64,000 nucleotides of DNA. It comes from Pseudomonas sp. RSB 5.4 (GTDB lineage: Bacteria > Pseudomonadota > Gammaproteobacteria > Pseudomonadales > Pseudomonadaceae). Position 1 is the stretch's first letter. Each line of letters begins with the position of its first letter. Below are positions 1 to 8,330 of the stretch, one piece after another. The position numbers and the translations under genes are program-made. Below the pieces are notes generated by a model. The model saw only the letters and a list, made by a program, of their open reading frames with translations. It did no database searches and had not been told where the DNA came from. The stretch spans positions 6,076,501 through 6,140,500 of the forward strand of contig NZ_CP146986.1 of the NCBI RefSeq assembly GCF_037126175.1, given 5' to 3'.

Positions 1-162
1 GCCTGTGCGCCGGAAGTACGCCTGGCCGGTGGCACGTTCATCGATATCCCGGTGACCGACGGCCACGTTCAGGGCAATCTGGCGACTGCTCCGGCATGGC
101 CGGCGCATCCGAACTGGCTGTCCGGATTCCTCCGCCTGCTTGGCACCAAAATCACCCTGTAA
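1..162 (+). CDS. DJ-1/PfpI family protein, C-terminal fragment
   Basis: This frame is open from the first base and ends at TAA 160-162, giving 53 residues. It reads ACAPEVRLAGGTF..., then VTAPAWPAHPNW-like text (here ATAPAWPAHPNW), and ends LLGTKITL. That pattern matches the C-terminal end of the DJ-1/PfpI superfamily glutamine-amidotransferase-like proteins common in Pseudomonas. The nucleophile-elbow cysteine (usually CHG) lies upstream of the window, so catalytic competence cannot be judged. The next gene starts 13 bases downstream on the same strand and may be co-transcribed. The family call is fairly secure; the substrate is unknown. Confidence 0.75.
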   Translation, partial: ACAPEVRLAGGTFIDIPVTDGHVQGNLATAPAWPAHPNWLSGFLRLLGTKITL

Positions 163-175
163 CGAGGATGCGCCG

Positions 176-481
176 ATGTGCGAGCTCTACGTCAAGGCCG
201 ACCCGATTCTCTACGAATCCCGCTCGCGCTCGCTGCGCATCTGCGGCGTGGTGACGACATTGCGCCTGGAAAACCAGTTCTGGGACATCCTCAGCGAAAT
301 CGCCGAAGTCGATGGCATGACCACTAACCAGTTGATCGCCAAGCTGTATGAAGAAGTGATGGATTATCGCGGGGAGGTGGTGAATTTTGCCTCGTTCCTG
401 CGGGTGAGCTGTACGCGGTATCTGAGTCAGCGGCGGGTGACGGAGCCGCAGTTGTCGGTGGTGCGAGCAGTTGTGAAATAG
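176..481 (+). CDS. ribbon-helix-helix domain protein
   Basis: A 101-residue protein. The ATG at 176 was chosen over an earlier in-frame ATG at 140 because GAGGA lies just upstream and the earlier start would overlap the preceding gene. Residues about 10-55 (RSLRICGVVTTLRLEN... then MTTNQLIAKLYEEV) look like a ribbon-helix-helix fold of the RHH_4 type: a short beta strand followed by two helices. The rest is a helical tail ending with basic residues. Such proteins bind DNA as dimers, but some are of unknown role. The target is unknown. It may be co-expressed with the DJ-1/PfpI gene before it. Confidence 0.7.
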   Translation: MCELYVKADPILYESRSRSLRICGVVTTLRLENQFWDILSEIAEVDGMTTNQLIAKLYEEVMDYRGEVVNFASFLRVSCTRYLSQRRVTEPQLSVVRAVVK

Positions 482-500
482 CCCACTGCGGGTCGACCCC

Positions 501-595
501 TTCGCGAGCAAGCCCGCTCCCACAGTGGATCTCCAGTGATCACAAAAACAGGTGAGCACTCGGTAACCAATGTGGGAGCGGGCTTGCTCGCGAAG
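501..595. repeat. REP-type inverted pair (family A)
   Basis: Two inverted copies of a 25-bp unit (TTCGCGAGCAAGCCCGCTCC followed by CACAG) face each other at 501-525 and 571-595 with a 45-bp spacer. The same unit recurs at 4748, 26008, 36912 and 48585. This is the arrangement of Pseudomonas REP doublets (REPINs), which are mobilised by RAYT transposases. No RAYT gene is in this window. Confidence 0.9.
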
Positions 596-676
596 AGGCC
601 GTCACAGGCGACAGAAATCCTGGGCTGGTCTTTACTCACTGGCGCGAAACCTCTCAACCGCCAAGGAGAATCGAGC

Positions 677-1021
677 ATGTCCGGATGGTACGAAGTGAGC
701 AAAAGCAGCAACGGCCAGTTCAGGTTTGTGCTGAAGGCCGCCAACGCTGAAACCATTCTCGCCAGCGAGCTCTACACCACTCGCGCGGCAGTCGACAACG
801 GCATTGCTTCGGTGCAGACCAACAGCCCGCTGGATGAACGCTACGAGAAGAAATCGACGAAGGATGGCCACCCATACTTCAACCTCAAAGCCGCCAACCA
901 TCAGATCATCGGCAGCAGCGAGTCGTACTCCACGGACGCCGCGTGTGCCAAAGGCATCGCCAGCGTGAAGGCCAACGGGCCGAGCAAAGTGATCAAGGAC
1001 AAGACCTTGCCGGTGCTTTGA
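677..1021 (+). CDS. YegP family protein (two DUF1508 repeats)
   Basis: A 114-residue protein starting at ATG 677, preceded by AAGGAGA. It has two tandem DUF1508 units of about 50 residues: FRFVLKAANAETILASELY...GIASVQTN and, further on, YFNLKAANHQIIGSSESY...GIASVKAN. These match the UPF0339/YegP family, small cytosolic proteins often induced by stress whose biochemical role is not established. A longer in-frame extension to 536 runs through the REP element and was rejected as the start. A single-repeat relative lies at 55056-55247. Confidence 0.9.
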   Translation: MSGWYEVSKSSNGQFRFVLKAANAETILASELYTTRAAVDNGIASVQTNSPLDERYEKKSTKDGHPYFNLKAANHQIIGSSESYSTDAACAKGIASVKANGPSKVIKDKTLPVL

Positions 1022-1170
1022 AATAACTCGACGACTCAGTCGCCAAAACAATGGCGACTGAATTCTGGCTATGTGCCACTACATCGCTTATCCTTCGCGA
1101 CCAATCCATGGAAGGGGCGGCGTTCAATACTCTTTCGTGTGTTTTTCAATGTTTACGCGAGAGTTTTTCT

Positions 1171-1818
1171 TTGAAGATTCGCTTTTTCGCTGTTCTGACG
1201 GCGCTGCTCGGCCTGAGCGGTTGCTACAGCATGTCACCCACCCACATTGACGATGAACTCAAGCCAACCGCCGATTCCGGCGTGGCTTATGTGGTAGGTG
1301 TGGTCGGCATCTGGTCCAAGACGAGGTTTTCAGCGAAGGAACAAATGCTGATGATCCGTAAGCGTGGAAGCGATGATTTCGCCACTGCACGCCTGCACAA
1401 CGAGTTTTACGCCCGAACCGAGCGAGATGTACGTGAGACCGATCACGGCATCGGCACGTTGTTCGTCATGCCGCTCAAACCCGGCCGTTATGAGATCTAC
1501 AACGTGCGTTTCGATCATGGACAATCGGTGACGTGGAGCCGCGAAGACTTCACGATCGGCATGCAGCTCGAGGCGGGCAAGGCTTATTACATCGGCGATT
1601 TTCGTGCCGGGTGCCTGATCGGTCTCCAGCTGTCATGCCTGTTCCTGCACAGCGATCATCTTGAACGTGATGCGGCGCTGGTTCGTGCCAAATACCCGCA
1701 AGTACCGGGATTGCAGCGTCTGGACATGCCGAATCTGGACAGCGCCACGCCGTTCATTCGCGAAGAAAACGGCCCCAGCGCCTCTGTCTATAAAGCCATG
1801 CTGTCAGGAAAACTCTAA
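1171..1818 (+). CDS. predicted lipoprotein, TTG start
   Basis: Read from TTG 1171 (GAGAG 8-10 bases upstream) this gives 215 residues that begin MKIRFFAVLTALLGLSGCYS, a clean lipoprotein signal with lipobox LSGC. The frame is open back to 1051, but that start would put about 40 non-signal residues ahead of the signal peptide, so the TTG is preferred. The mature part has no domain I recognise. It contains a PGRYEIYNVRFD segment and a G-x-YYIGDF segment that suggest a beta-rich fold like DUF2846-type lipoproteins, but this is only a resemblance. It overlaps the next lipoprotein gene by one base, so the two are translationally coupled. Confidence 0.7.
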   Translation: MKIRFFAVLTALLGLSGCYSMSPTHIDDELKPTADSGVAYVVGVVGIWSKTRFSAKEQMLMIRKRGSDDFATARLHNEFYARTERDVRETDHGIGTLFVMPLKPGRYEIYNVRFDHGQSVTWSREDFTIGMQLEAGKAYYIGDFRAGCLIGLQLSCLFLHSDHLERDAALVRAKYPQVPGLQRLDMPNLDSATPFIREENGPSASVYKAMLSGKL

Positions 1819-2342
1819 TGCGCATCAACAAGCTACTGTTTCTGGGATTGCTCATGTTGCTGGGTGGCTGTCAGGCGACTCACAGCCTCAAGGCCCCCGA
1901 CGCCAATTACAGCCAGCAACTGCCGGCGATCAACGTGAATGTGCTCGGTCTGCCGAGCTGGATGTTACGGGACGAACTGCGCCGGCGCGGCACTTTCGAC
2001 GAAGTTCGCGCCGGTCGAAGCGAGGAGGGCTACAACGTCCTGGTAGTCGCCAACAGCGATGTCGGTGCGCTTCAGCCTCAGTTGTTCCTGAGTGCCTTCA
2101 CGCTGTTCCTGGTGCCAGTACCGGTGAGCTTCGACAGTACGGTGGTGTTCAGTCTCAGCCATGGTAAGGAGATACTGGGTGTCTATACCGTGCACAATCA
2201 CACGGAGTCCTGGCGGGGGGCCTTCAACGCCTCGGGCGGGCAGTTCGAACATGTGCGCTTGATCACTGACACGTTCATTGCGCAGGTCCTGAAGGATCAG
2301 CCCTTCCACCGTGAAGCGATGAAGCGCGCCGCCAGTCTTTGA
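1818..2342 (+). CDS. predicted lipoprotein
   Basis: A 174-residue protein whose ATG overlaps the previous stop (TAATG). It begins MRINKLLFLGLLMLLGGCQA, a short signal peptide with lipobox LGGC, so it should be anchored in the inner or outer membrane. The mature part (INVNVLGLPSWMLRDELRRRGTF..., then NVLVVANSDVG, and a hydrophobic stretch LFLSAFTLFLVPVPV) is not recognised. Coupling with the lipoprotein just upstream suggests the two work together, and a bidirectional terminator follows 11 bases after the stop. Confidence 0.75.
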   Translation: MRINKLLFLGLLMLLGGCQATHSLKAPDANYSQQLPAINVNVLGLPSWMLRDELRRRGTFDEVRAGRSEEGYNVLVVANSDVGALQPQLFLSAFTLFLVPVPVSFDSTVVFSLSHGKEILGVYTVHNHTESWRGAFNASGGQFEHVRLITDTFIAQVLKDQPFHREAMKRAASL

Positions 2343-2353
2343 CCGACAGGCAG

Positions 2354-2391
2354 AAAAAATCCCGCCGGAGTGTTCCGAGCGGGATTTTTTT
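2354..2391. terminator. bidirectional rho-independent terminator
   Basis: The arms AAAAAATCCCGC and GCGGGATTTTTTT flank a 13-base loop. An A-tract on one side and a T-tract on the other let it serve both the lipoprotein pair (+) and the convergent aldolase operon (-). Confidence 0.85.
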
Positions 2392-2393
2392 CG

Positions 2394-3275
2394 TCAGCGC
2401 AAAACGTTGAGCAGCGCGGTGAGGTGATGTCTGCCGGTGTCACTCAGCGGAAACACCGGCAACCGCGGATCCCCAACCTCCAGTCCCGTCTCGCGTAGCC
2501 CGGCCTTGATCGTCGCCGGCAAGCCGCCCTTGAGGATGAAATCCAGCAGGGGCAACTGGCGGTAGAACAACTCACGTGCCCGCTGCAGATCGCCGGCCAG
2601 AGTGGCTGCGTACAGATCCAGATTCAGTTGCGGGATCAGGTTCGGCGCGGCGGTGCACCAGCCCTTGGCCCCGGCGGCAAACGCTTCCAGCGCCAGCGGA
2701 TTGCAGCCGTTGTAGAACGGCACCTGGCCTTCACCGAGCAATTGCAGTTTGTGCATGCGCTGAATGTCGCCGGTGCTCTCCTTGACCATGGTCACGTTTT
2801 CCACGCTATTGACGATGCGCAGAATCAGCTCGACCGACATGTCGGTGCCGCTGGTGGCCGGGTTGTTGTAGAGCATGATCGGCACGCCGATGCTGTCGCC
2901 GATGGCGCGGTAATGAGCGAGGATTTCCGCCTCGCTGAGCTTCCAGTACGAGGCCGGCAGTACCATCACCACATCGCCGCCGTGGGCTTCGGCGAAGCGC
3001 GCGCGGCGCACGGCTTTGGCGGTGGTCAGGTCGGACACGCTGACAATGGTTGGCACCCGTTTGGCCACGTGTTTGATGCTGAACTCGGCGACCTGATCCC
3101 ACTCGGCGTCGCTCAGGTAGGCGCCTTCTCCGGTGCTGCCGAGCGGGGCGATGGCGTGGACGCCGCTGTCGATCAGACGATCGATCGATTGGCCGAGGGC
3201 CGGTAGATCCAGACCTTCGCCGTTGGCGCCGAACGGGGTGATGGTGTAGCCGATGATGCCGTGAATGTTGGACAT
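2394..3275 (-). CDS. dihydrodipicolinate synthase family aldolase (not DapA)
   Basis: A 293-residue class I aldolase of the DHDPS/NAL superfamily. The substrate-binding GSTGE loop is at residues 46-50, the tyrosine of YNNP is Y136, and the Schiff-base lysine is K165 in MVKESTGD. The true biosynthetic DapA is at 50045-50923, so this paralogue probably acts on another 2-keto acid in a catabolic route. It lies 25 bases downstream of a class II aldolase-type gene in the same operon, opposite an XRE-cupin regulator. The substrate cannot be told from sequence alone. Confidence 0.85.
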   Translation of the reverse strand: MSNIHGIIGYTITPFGANGEGLDLPALGQSIDRLIDSGVHAIAPLGSTGEGAYLSDAEWDQVAEFSIKHVAKRVPTIVSVSDLTTAKAVRRARFAEAHGGDVVMVLPASYWKLSEAEILAHYRAIGDSIGVPIMLYNNPATSGTDMSVELILRIVNSVENVTMVKESTGDIQRMHKLQLLGEGQVPFYNGCNPLALEAFAAGAKGWCTAAPNLIPQLNLDLYAATLAGDLQRARELFYRQLPLLDFILKGGLPATIKAGLRETGLEVGDPRLPVFPLSDTGRHHLTALLNVLR

Positions 3276-3300
3276 GTTGAGTCTCCGGAAAAAGCTGATA

Positions 3301-4083
3301 TCAGTTCAGGCAATCGGCGTGTTGGCGCAGGTTCTGCCGGGCGTAGTAGTTGAAAGCGGCGGCGTGGCGTTTGGGTTTCGACACCCAGTCATGGGCCTCG
3401 CGCCCCAGTTGCGGGATGATCGGCTTGATCGTGCCAGCGGCCATTGCCAGCAACTGAAGTTTGGCGGCGCGCTCGATCAGTTGGGCGATGACACACGCTT
3501 CTTCGATCGTATTGCCGGTCGACAGCTGGCCGTGGTGCGACAGCAGAATCGCACGCTTGTCGCCCAGTGCACCGGCAATCAGTTCGCCCTCTTCGTTACC
3601 CACCGGCACGCCCGGCCAGCCTTCGAGAAACGCACAGTCCTCGTACAACGGGCACAGGTCCATGTGGGAAATCTGCAGCGGCACTTCCAGCATCGACAGT
3701 GCGGCAATGTGCGTCGGATGGGTGTGGATGATGCAGTTCACGTCTGGCCGGGCGCGGTAGACCCAGCTGTGGAAACGGTTGGCCGGGTTGGCCATGCCGT
3801 GGCCTTCGAGCACTTCCAGATCTTCGTTGACCAGCAGCAGATTGCTCGCGGTGATTTCATCGAAACCCAGGCCCAGTTGTTGAGTGTAATAGGTCCCCGG
3901 TTGCGGGCCGCGAGCGGTGATCTGTCCGGCCAGACCGGAGTCATGCCCGCTTTCGAACAGGATCCGGCAGGTCAACGCCAGCTTTTGCCGGTCAGTCCAC
4001 GTATTATCCGCCAGGGTGTTTTGCATCTGGGTCAGCGCTTGCTTGACCAGTTGCGCTTTGGGTAGTGCTAATGTCTTGGCCAT
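3301..4083 (-). CDS. class II aldolase/adducin family protein
   Basis: A 260-residue protein from ATG 4083 (AAAGGA upstream); an extension to 4134 has no support. It shows the class II aldolase/adducin fold: a GLAGQITAR segment for phosphate or carboxylate binding, then the zinc-ligand HTHP motif (IIHTHPTHIAAL), and a later LLSHHGQLS providing the third histidine. Family members are L-fuculose- or L-ribulose-phosphate aldolases, epimerases or decarboxylases. It is first in a two-gene operon with the DapA-like gene and divergent from the regulator at 4190. The exact reaction is unknown. Confidence 0.85.
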   Translation of the reverse strand: MAKTLALPKAQLVKQALTQMQNTLADNTWTDRQKLALTCRILFESGHDSGLAGQITARGPQPGTYYTQQLGLGFDEITASNLLLVNEDLEVLEGHGMANPANRFHSWVYRARPDVNCIIHTHPTHIAALSMLEVPLQISHMDLCPLYEDCAFLEGWPGVPVGNEEGELIAGALGDKRAILLSHHGQLSTGNTIEEACVIAQLIERAAKLQLLAMAAGTIKPIIPQLGREAHDWVSKPKRHAAAFNYYARQNLRQHADCLN

Positions 4084-4108
4084 GTCTGTGTCCTTTGGGT
4101 GATTGCAA

Positions 4109-4144
4109 ATGACACGAAAGAGCCTATATGACACAAAGTGTCAT
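4109..4144. promoter_or_regulatory. probable operator: 17-bp palindrome plus a spaced half-site
   Basis: The palindrome ATGACAC-AAA-GTGTCAT lies at 4128-4144, and a third ATGACAC half-site at 4109-4115 sits 19 bp away, about two helical turns. It lies between the aldolase operon (start 4083) and the XRE-cupin gene (start 4190). I infer that the adjacent regulator binds here and controls both directions. Confidence 0.65.
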
Positions 4145-4189
4145 AAGCAAGCATGAATTGTCGTTTCCTTGATGGAATAACTGCTGCGC

Positions 4190-4732
4190 ATGTCTATCCG
4201 TTTGAAATTATTGAGAAAAAAACTTGGGGTAACGCTTGAGGCGCTGGCCGAAAAATCCGGTATGACCAAGAGTTATCTGTCGAAAGTCGAGCGCGGGTTG
4301 AACACCCCGTCGATTGCGGCCGCGCTGAAACTGGCGAAGGCGCTGAACGTGAAGGTCGAGGAATTGTTCTCCGAAGACAACGTCAGCCTCGACAGCTACA
4401 GCCTGGTGCGCAGCCACGAGCGCCAGTCACTGGCGGCCAACGATCAGAGCCCGGGGTATGCGGTGCTGGCGCATCAGGTCAGCGAGCGCAACCTGCTGCC
4501 GTTCATCATCTATCCGCCGCGCGAATTCACCGACAAGACCTTCAAGGAGCACTTGGGCGAGGAGTTTCTGTTCGTCCACGAAGGGCAGGTGGAAGTGGAT
4601 TTCATGAGCGAGCGGGTGCTGCTGGAACGCGGCGATGCGCTGCATTTCAATGCGCAGAAGCCGCACCGGATCAGATCGGTGGGCGAGGTGCAGGCGCAGT
4701 TGCTGGTGGTGGTGCACAGCTCGGAAGAATGA
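4190..4732 (+). CDS. XRE family transcriptional regulator with cupin sensor domain
   Basis: A 180-residue two-domain regulator. Residues about 5-60 form an HTH_3 domain (LEALAEKSGMTKSYLSKVERG, recognition helix around KSYLSKVER). Residues about 105-175 form a small cupin (EEFLFVHEGQVEVDF... then GDALHFNAQKPHRI), the usual ligand-sensing part of this class. It is divergent from the class II aldolase/DapA-like operon with a palindrome in the 106-bp gap, which makes it the likely local regulator responding to a pathway intermediate. No ribosome-binding site of good quality is visible, but the N-terminus matches the family. Confidence 0.85.
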   Translation: MSIRLKLLRKKLGVTLEALAEKSGMTKSYLSKVERGLNTPSIAAALKLAKALNVKVEELFSEDNVSLDSYSLVRSHERQSLAANDQSPGYAVLAHQVSERNLLPFIIYPPREFTDKTFKEHLGEEFLFVHEGQVEVDFMSERVLLERGDALHFNAQKPHRIRSVGEVQAQLLVVVHSSEE

Positions 4733-4747
4733 GCCGCCAGAAAAAGC

Positions 4748-4813
4748 TTCGCGAGCAAGCCCGCTCCCACATTTGGAATGCATTCCAAGGTGGGAGCGGG
4801 CTTGCTCGCGAAG
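4748..4813. repeat. REP-type inverted pair (family A) with palindromic core
   Basis: Inverted family-A units lie at 4748-4770 and 4790-4813. The spacer contains a perfect 16-bp palindrome (TTGGAATGCATTCCAA, 4773-4788), so the whole element can fold as one long hairpin. It lies between convergent genes. Confidence 0.9.
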
Positions 4814-4831
4814 GCGTCAGTACTGCTTACA

Positions 4832-5851
4832 TCAGATCTCGACGGGAACCGAAAGCTTCGGATTGCCCAACGCATGCGTCTTCGCATCAAAAAACCGCAA
4901 CTCAACCCCGGTCCCCTCGAACACCTTCGCGTAATGCCGCTTCTGGTGCTGAATGAACGCCGCACTGCGCGGATAGATCGAGATCGCCACGCTCGCCGGT
5001 TTCGCCAGGCGCAGCGCCTTGACGATGTGAGCATCCTGCTCGCCCAGCGCATGCCCGAAGATGCACAGGTTCTGCGCGTGGCCCAATAACTGCTCATAGC
5101 AGAACGACAGATAATCCGAGCTGCGAATGGTCTTCAGCTTGTCCGCACTCGGCCCTTCGTTGACGAACAGCGGCACGTCGTCGAGGGTCTTGATCGTGTT
5201 GTTGATCGCGAAACTGCCGAGCAGGGTGCCTTCGGTCGAAGTCAGTTTGCGGGCGGTGCCGTCCTGATTGCGCACCAGGTGCAGACCGCCGTGCAGGTAC
5301 AGCAGACGCGGTTTGGCGCTGCTGCTTGCGCTCAGATCGAAACTGGCGTCGGGGCCGTTGAACAGGTCGTCGATCGCCTCGCTGCGGTGCTGGATCGCCC
5401 AGTAGCTCAGCAGGTCGTAATTGGTGGTGAACACTGTGCGATAACGCGCCAGTTCTTCGTTGAGCGTCGCCAGGGTCGAAGCCTGCACCAGTCGCCATGG
5501 AATGTGCACCGCATGCACGGTGTTGATCAGCGCTTCCTTGATCGCGTAGTAGCGATTGCGTGGTGCGGCCGAGCTGACCGCCAGCGCCTTGTTGACCCGG
5601 CTGGTGGTTTTCAGCGCACCGAGCACCTGCTCGAAGCTGCGCGTCTGCATCGCATCGAACACGCTCAGCTCCGACGGACTCAGTGGTTTCTCTTCCACGG
5701 TGCGCGCGTTTTCGAACAGCGAGTCGTAGCCGAAATCGTCCCACACCGCGCGGCTGGCGCCATTGCCCACCAGCAGACCGTTGAAGTCGGCGGTGGCGCG
5801 CAGGTCGCTCCAGTCTTCGAGGGTGGCATCGACTTGCAGAAAATCGGTCAT
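4832..5851 (-). CDS. DUF4917 family protein with SIR2-like motifs
   Basis: A 339-residue protein of the DUF4917 type. It carries the motif series of SIR2-like NAD-binding proteins in order: GNGAS at residues 29-33 (cf. GAG-x-S), TTNYD at 142-146 (cf. T-x-N-x-D), LHGGLH at 186-191, and late in the protein IFGHALGEQDAHI (cf. the G-x-S-x-x-D-x-x-I of SIR2_2 proteins). No zinc-binding cysteine quartet as in classical sirtuin deacetylases was seen. SIR2-like domains without it often act as NAD-processing effectors, but whether this one does is unknown. It stands alone, with a REP element downstream and a divergent alcohol dehydrogenase upstream. Confidence 0.75.
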   Translation of the reverse strand: MTDFLQVDATLEDWSDLRATADFNGLLVGNGASRAVWDDFGYDSLFENARTVEEKPLSPSELSVFDAMQTRSFEQVLGALKTTSRVNKALAVSSAAPRNRYYAIKEALINTVHAVHIPWRLVQASTLATLNEELARYRTVFTTNYDLLSYWAIQHRSEAIDDLFNGPDASFDLSASSSAKPRLLYLHGGLHLVRNQDGTARKLTSTEGTLLGSFAINNTIKTLDDVPLFVNEGPSADKLKTIRSSDYLSFCYEQLLGHAQNLCIFGHALGEQDAHIVKALRLAKPASVAISIYPRSAAFIQHQKRHYAKVFEGTGVELRFFDAKTHALGNPKLSVPVEI

Positions 5852-6004
5852 TGCGTGGGCAGTCTCAAAACAAAGGGCAGATGGGCGGCGACTTTATCAC
5901 GAGCGGGCATTGAGCCAGATCAACATCGGTGGTGACCGATCGGTCGATCCTGTGCACATCCGCCGGATCGGAGCAGTCGATTCGGCCCCAGTCAGGAGAC
6001 GCGC

Positions 6005-7153
6005 ATGAGCAGCACCTTTTTCATTCCAGCCGTAAATATCATGGGCAACGGATGCCTCGACGAGGCCATGCTTGCGATCCGCAACTACGGTTTTCGCAAG
6101 GCGCTGATCGTCACTGACGCGGGGCTGGCCAAGGCTGGCGTGGCGGCCATGGCCGCCGAGAAACTGGCGATGCAGGACATCGACTCGGTGATCTTCGACG
6201 GTGCCAAACCGAACCCGAGCATCGCCAACGTCGAGGCCGGACTGGCACTGCTCAAGGACAGTCGCTGCGATTTCGTGGTGTCGCTCGGCGGCGGTTCGCC
6301 CCATGACTGCGCCAAGGGTATCGCCCTGTGTGCGACCAACGGTGGGCAGATCCGCGACTACGAAGGCGTCGATCAATCGAGCAAGCCGCAGTTGCCGCTG
6401 ATCGCCATCAACACCACCGCCGGCACTGCCAGCGAGATGACCCGTTTCTGCATCATCACCGACGAATCGCGCCACGTGAAAATGGCCATCGTCGACCGCA
6501 ACGTCACGCCGCTGCTGTCGGTCAACGACCCGGCGCTGATGGTCGCCATGCCGAGAAGCCTGACCGCCGCCACCGGCATGGACGCGCTGACCCACGCCAT
6601 CGAGGCCTACGTTTCGACTGCCGCCAACCCGATCACCGACGCCTGCGCGCTGAAGGCCATGACCCTGATCAGCAATAACCTGCGCCTGGCCGTGCGCGAC
6701 GGCAGCGACCTCGCGGCGCGGGAGAACATGGCCTACGCGCAGTTCCTCGCCGGCATGGCGTTCAACAACGCATCGCTCGGCTACGTGCACGCGATGGCCC
6801 ACCAGTTGGGTGGTTTCTACGACTTGCCCCATGGCGTGTGCAACGCCGTGTTGCTGCCGCACGTGCAGACCTTCAACGCGTTGATCTGTGCCGAACGCCT
6901 GACTGACGTCGCCCACGCCATGGGCGCTGACATTCGTGGGTTCAGCCCGGAAGAGGGCGCCCAGGCGGCGATCAACGCGATCCGTTGTTTGGCCAGGGAC
7001 GTCGAGATTCCGGGTGGCCTGCGTGAACTCGGCGCCAAGCTCAGCGACATCCCGGTGCTCGCCACCAACGCGCTGAAAGACGCATGCGGCCTGACCAATC
7101 CACGGGCGGCGGATCAACGGCAGATCGAGGAGATTTTCCGTAACGCGTTTTAA
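6005..7153 (+). CDS. yiaY: iron-containing alcohol dehydrogenase (YiaY/AdhB type)
   Basis: A 382-residue group III alcohol dehydrogenase, full length, with CAGGAG upstream of ATG 6005. The NAD-binding motif is [16 protein letters not shown] and the TAGTASE loop follows. Metal ligands are visible in [11 protein letters not shown] (Asp and His), [11 protein letters not shown] and DLPHG (His). It oxidises primary alcohols or threonine-like substrates to aldehydes with NAD+ in the cytoplasm; the preferred substrate is not predictable. It is divergent from the DUF4917 gene, and its last 4 bases overlap the convergent MFS gene. Confidence 0.9.
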   Translation: MSSTFFIPAVNIMGNGCLDEAMLAIRNYGFRKALIVTDAGLAKAGVAAMAAEKLAMQDIDSVIFDGAKPNPSIANVEAGLALLKDSRCDFVVSLGGGSPHDCAKGIALCATNGGQIRDYEGVDQSSKPQLPLIAINTTAGTASEMTRFCIITDESRHVKMAIVDRNVTPLLSVNDPALMVAMPRSLTAATGMDALTHAIEAYVSTAANPITDACALKAMTLISNNLRLAVRDGSDLAARENMAYAQFLAGMAFNNASLGYVHAMAHQLGGFYDLPHGVCNAVLLPHVQTFNALICAERLTDVAHAMGADIRGFSPEEGAQAAINAIRCLARDVEIPGGLRELGAKLSDIPVLATNALKDACGLTNPRAADQRQIEEIFRNAF

Positions 7154-8316
7154 GGGCTGACACGCGTCGGCGTGAATCTCACACAGAGCATCGCGCCGAA
7201 CGCAAGCACACTGCACAACAGTGCTAGCGGCCACGCCGAAGGGCTGGCAATAAGACTGGCAATCGCGCCGATCAACGCCGCCATCAGTTGGTGAATAAAT
7301 CCGCTCAATGCCATCGCGTAAGCTCCCGAAATCGGTGCGCCATCGTTGGCACGGGACAGGCTGATCGGATAGTTCAGCGACTGACCGAATACCGCCACGC
7401 AGTAGGGCAGCCACAGCAGCAGCGCGATGGAGTTGACCATCAGACTGCCCAGTAGCATCACACCGCAGCCCGCCATCACCAGCGCCACGCCCAGCGTCAT
7501 CAAACGGTGTTGACCCGCGCGCAGAACGCAGCGATTGACCACTAGCGCTCCGAGAAAGTACGCCGCACTGACCGGCCAGCCGAGCAGACCGTAATCCATC
7601 GTGGACCAATTGAACGGCCCTTGCAGGATCAGCGGTGCAGCCGTGTTGAAGGCGATGATGACGCCGTAGCCGAGACCGCCGGCCAGTGCCGGCAACAGGA
7701 ACGCGCGATGGATCAGGATGCGCCGGTAAACCCTCCATGCCGAAGCGTTTGTTTGCACCTCCTCCAAGGTCGCGAAGTTGACCCGGGATACGATCAGAGC
7801 CATCAGCAAGCCTGTGATGCCGAGCAAGTAGAAGATGGCCTGCCAGCCCAGCGCGACCTGAATGATCGACCCCAGGTACTGGCCGATACCCAGTGCCACC
7901 ACGAACGAAATCGAAATCCACGACAATGCCTTGGCCAGCAGGTCGCCGCGAAAACTGTCGCGAATCAGCACCCTTGCCATCACCGAAATCCCGCTGGCGC
8001 CAACGCCCTGAATCAGGCGCAGTAAAAGGAACGACTCCAGCGTCGAACCCAGCGGCAAGCCCAGGTTCGTCACGCCATACAGGCCCAGCGCTGCGAGCAA
8101 CACCGGTTTGCGTCCGATACGCTGGGCCAGTGAACCCCAAAGCAGCATTGGCAGCGCCATGCCGACCAGATAAATCGATAAGCCCCACGCCACTTGTGCA
8201 GGCTCCGCGTGCAGATGGCCGGCAATCTCCGGCAGCGCTGGCAGGTAAATACTCATGCCCAGCTGCGCGAGGAACACGGTACAGCAGGTGATAGGAAGGG
8301 TGGCGCTGGCGTTCAT
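7150..8316 (-). CDS. MFS transporter, Bcr/CflA-like
   Basis: A 388-residue protein with about 12 hydrophobic segments. The opening ([18 protein letters not shown]) and the loop [17 protein letters not shown] are typical of drug/proton antiporters of the Bcr/CflA group in the major facilitator superfamily, inner-membrane exporters. It begins 14 bases after the alpha-oxoamine synthase gene and forms an operon with it, so it plausibly exports that enzyme's product. That link is inference from position. The gene ends inside the 3' end of the convergent alcohol dehydrogenase gene. Confidence 0.85.
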   Translation of the reverse strand: MNASATLPITCCTVFLAQLGMSIYLPALPEIAGHLHAEPAQVAWGLSIYLVGMALPMLLWGSLAQRIGRKPVLLAALGLYGVTNLGLPLGSTLESFLLLRLIQGVGASGISVMARVLIRDSFRGDLLAKALSWISISFVVALGIGQYLGSIIQVALGWQAIFYLLGITGLLMALIVSRVNFATLEEVQTNASAWRVYRRILIHRAFLLPALAGGLGYGVIIAFNTAAPLILQGPFNWSTMDYGLLGWPVSAAYFLGALVVNRCVLRAGQHRLMTLGVALVMAGCGVMLLGSLMVNSIALLLWLPYCVAVFGQSLNYPISLSRANDGAPISGAYAMALSGFIHQLMAALIGAIASLIASPSAWPLALLCSVLAFGAMLCVRFTPTRVSP

Positions 8317-8330
8317 CTGTCGTCCTTGGC

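Noticed and set aside
2394..3275. Considered as the biosynthetic dapA
   Set aside because: The gene at 50045 has the full DapA residue set and the conserved dapA-bamC order; this one sits with an aldolase and local regulator.
5897..8188. A 763-codon open frame on the minus strand across the alcohol dehydrogenase and MFS genes
   Set aside because: It overlaps two clear genes and has low-complexity, Arg/Gly/His-rich text typical of shadow frames in high-GC DNA.
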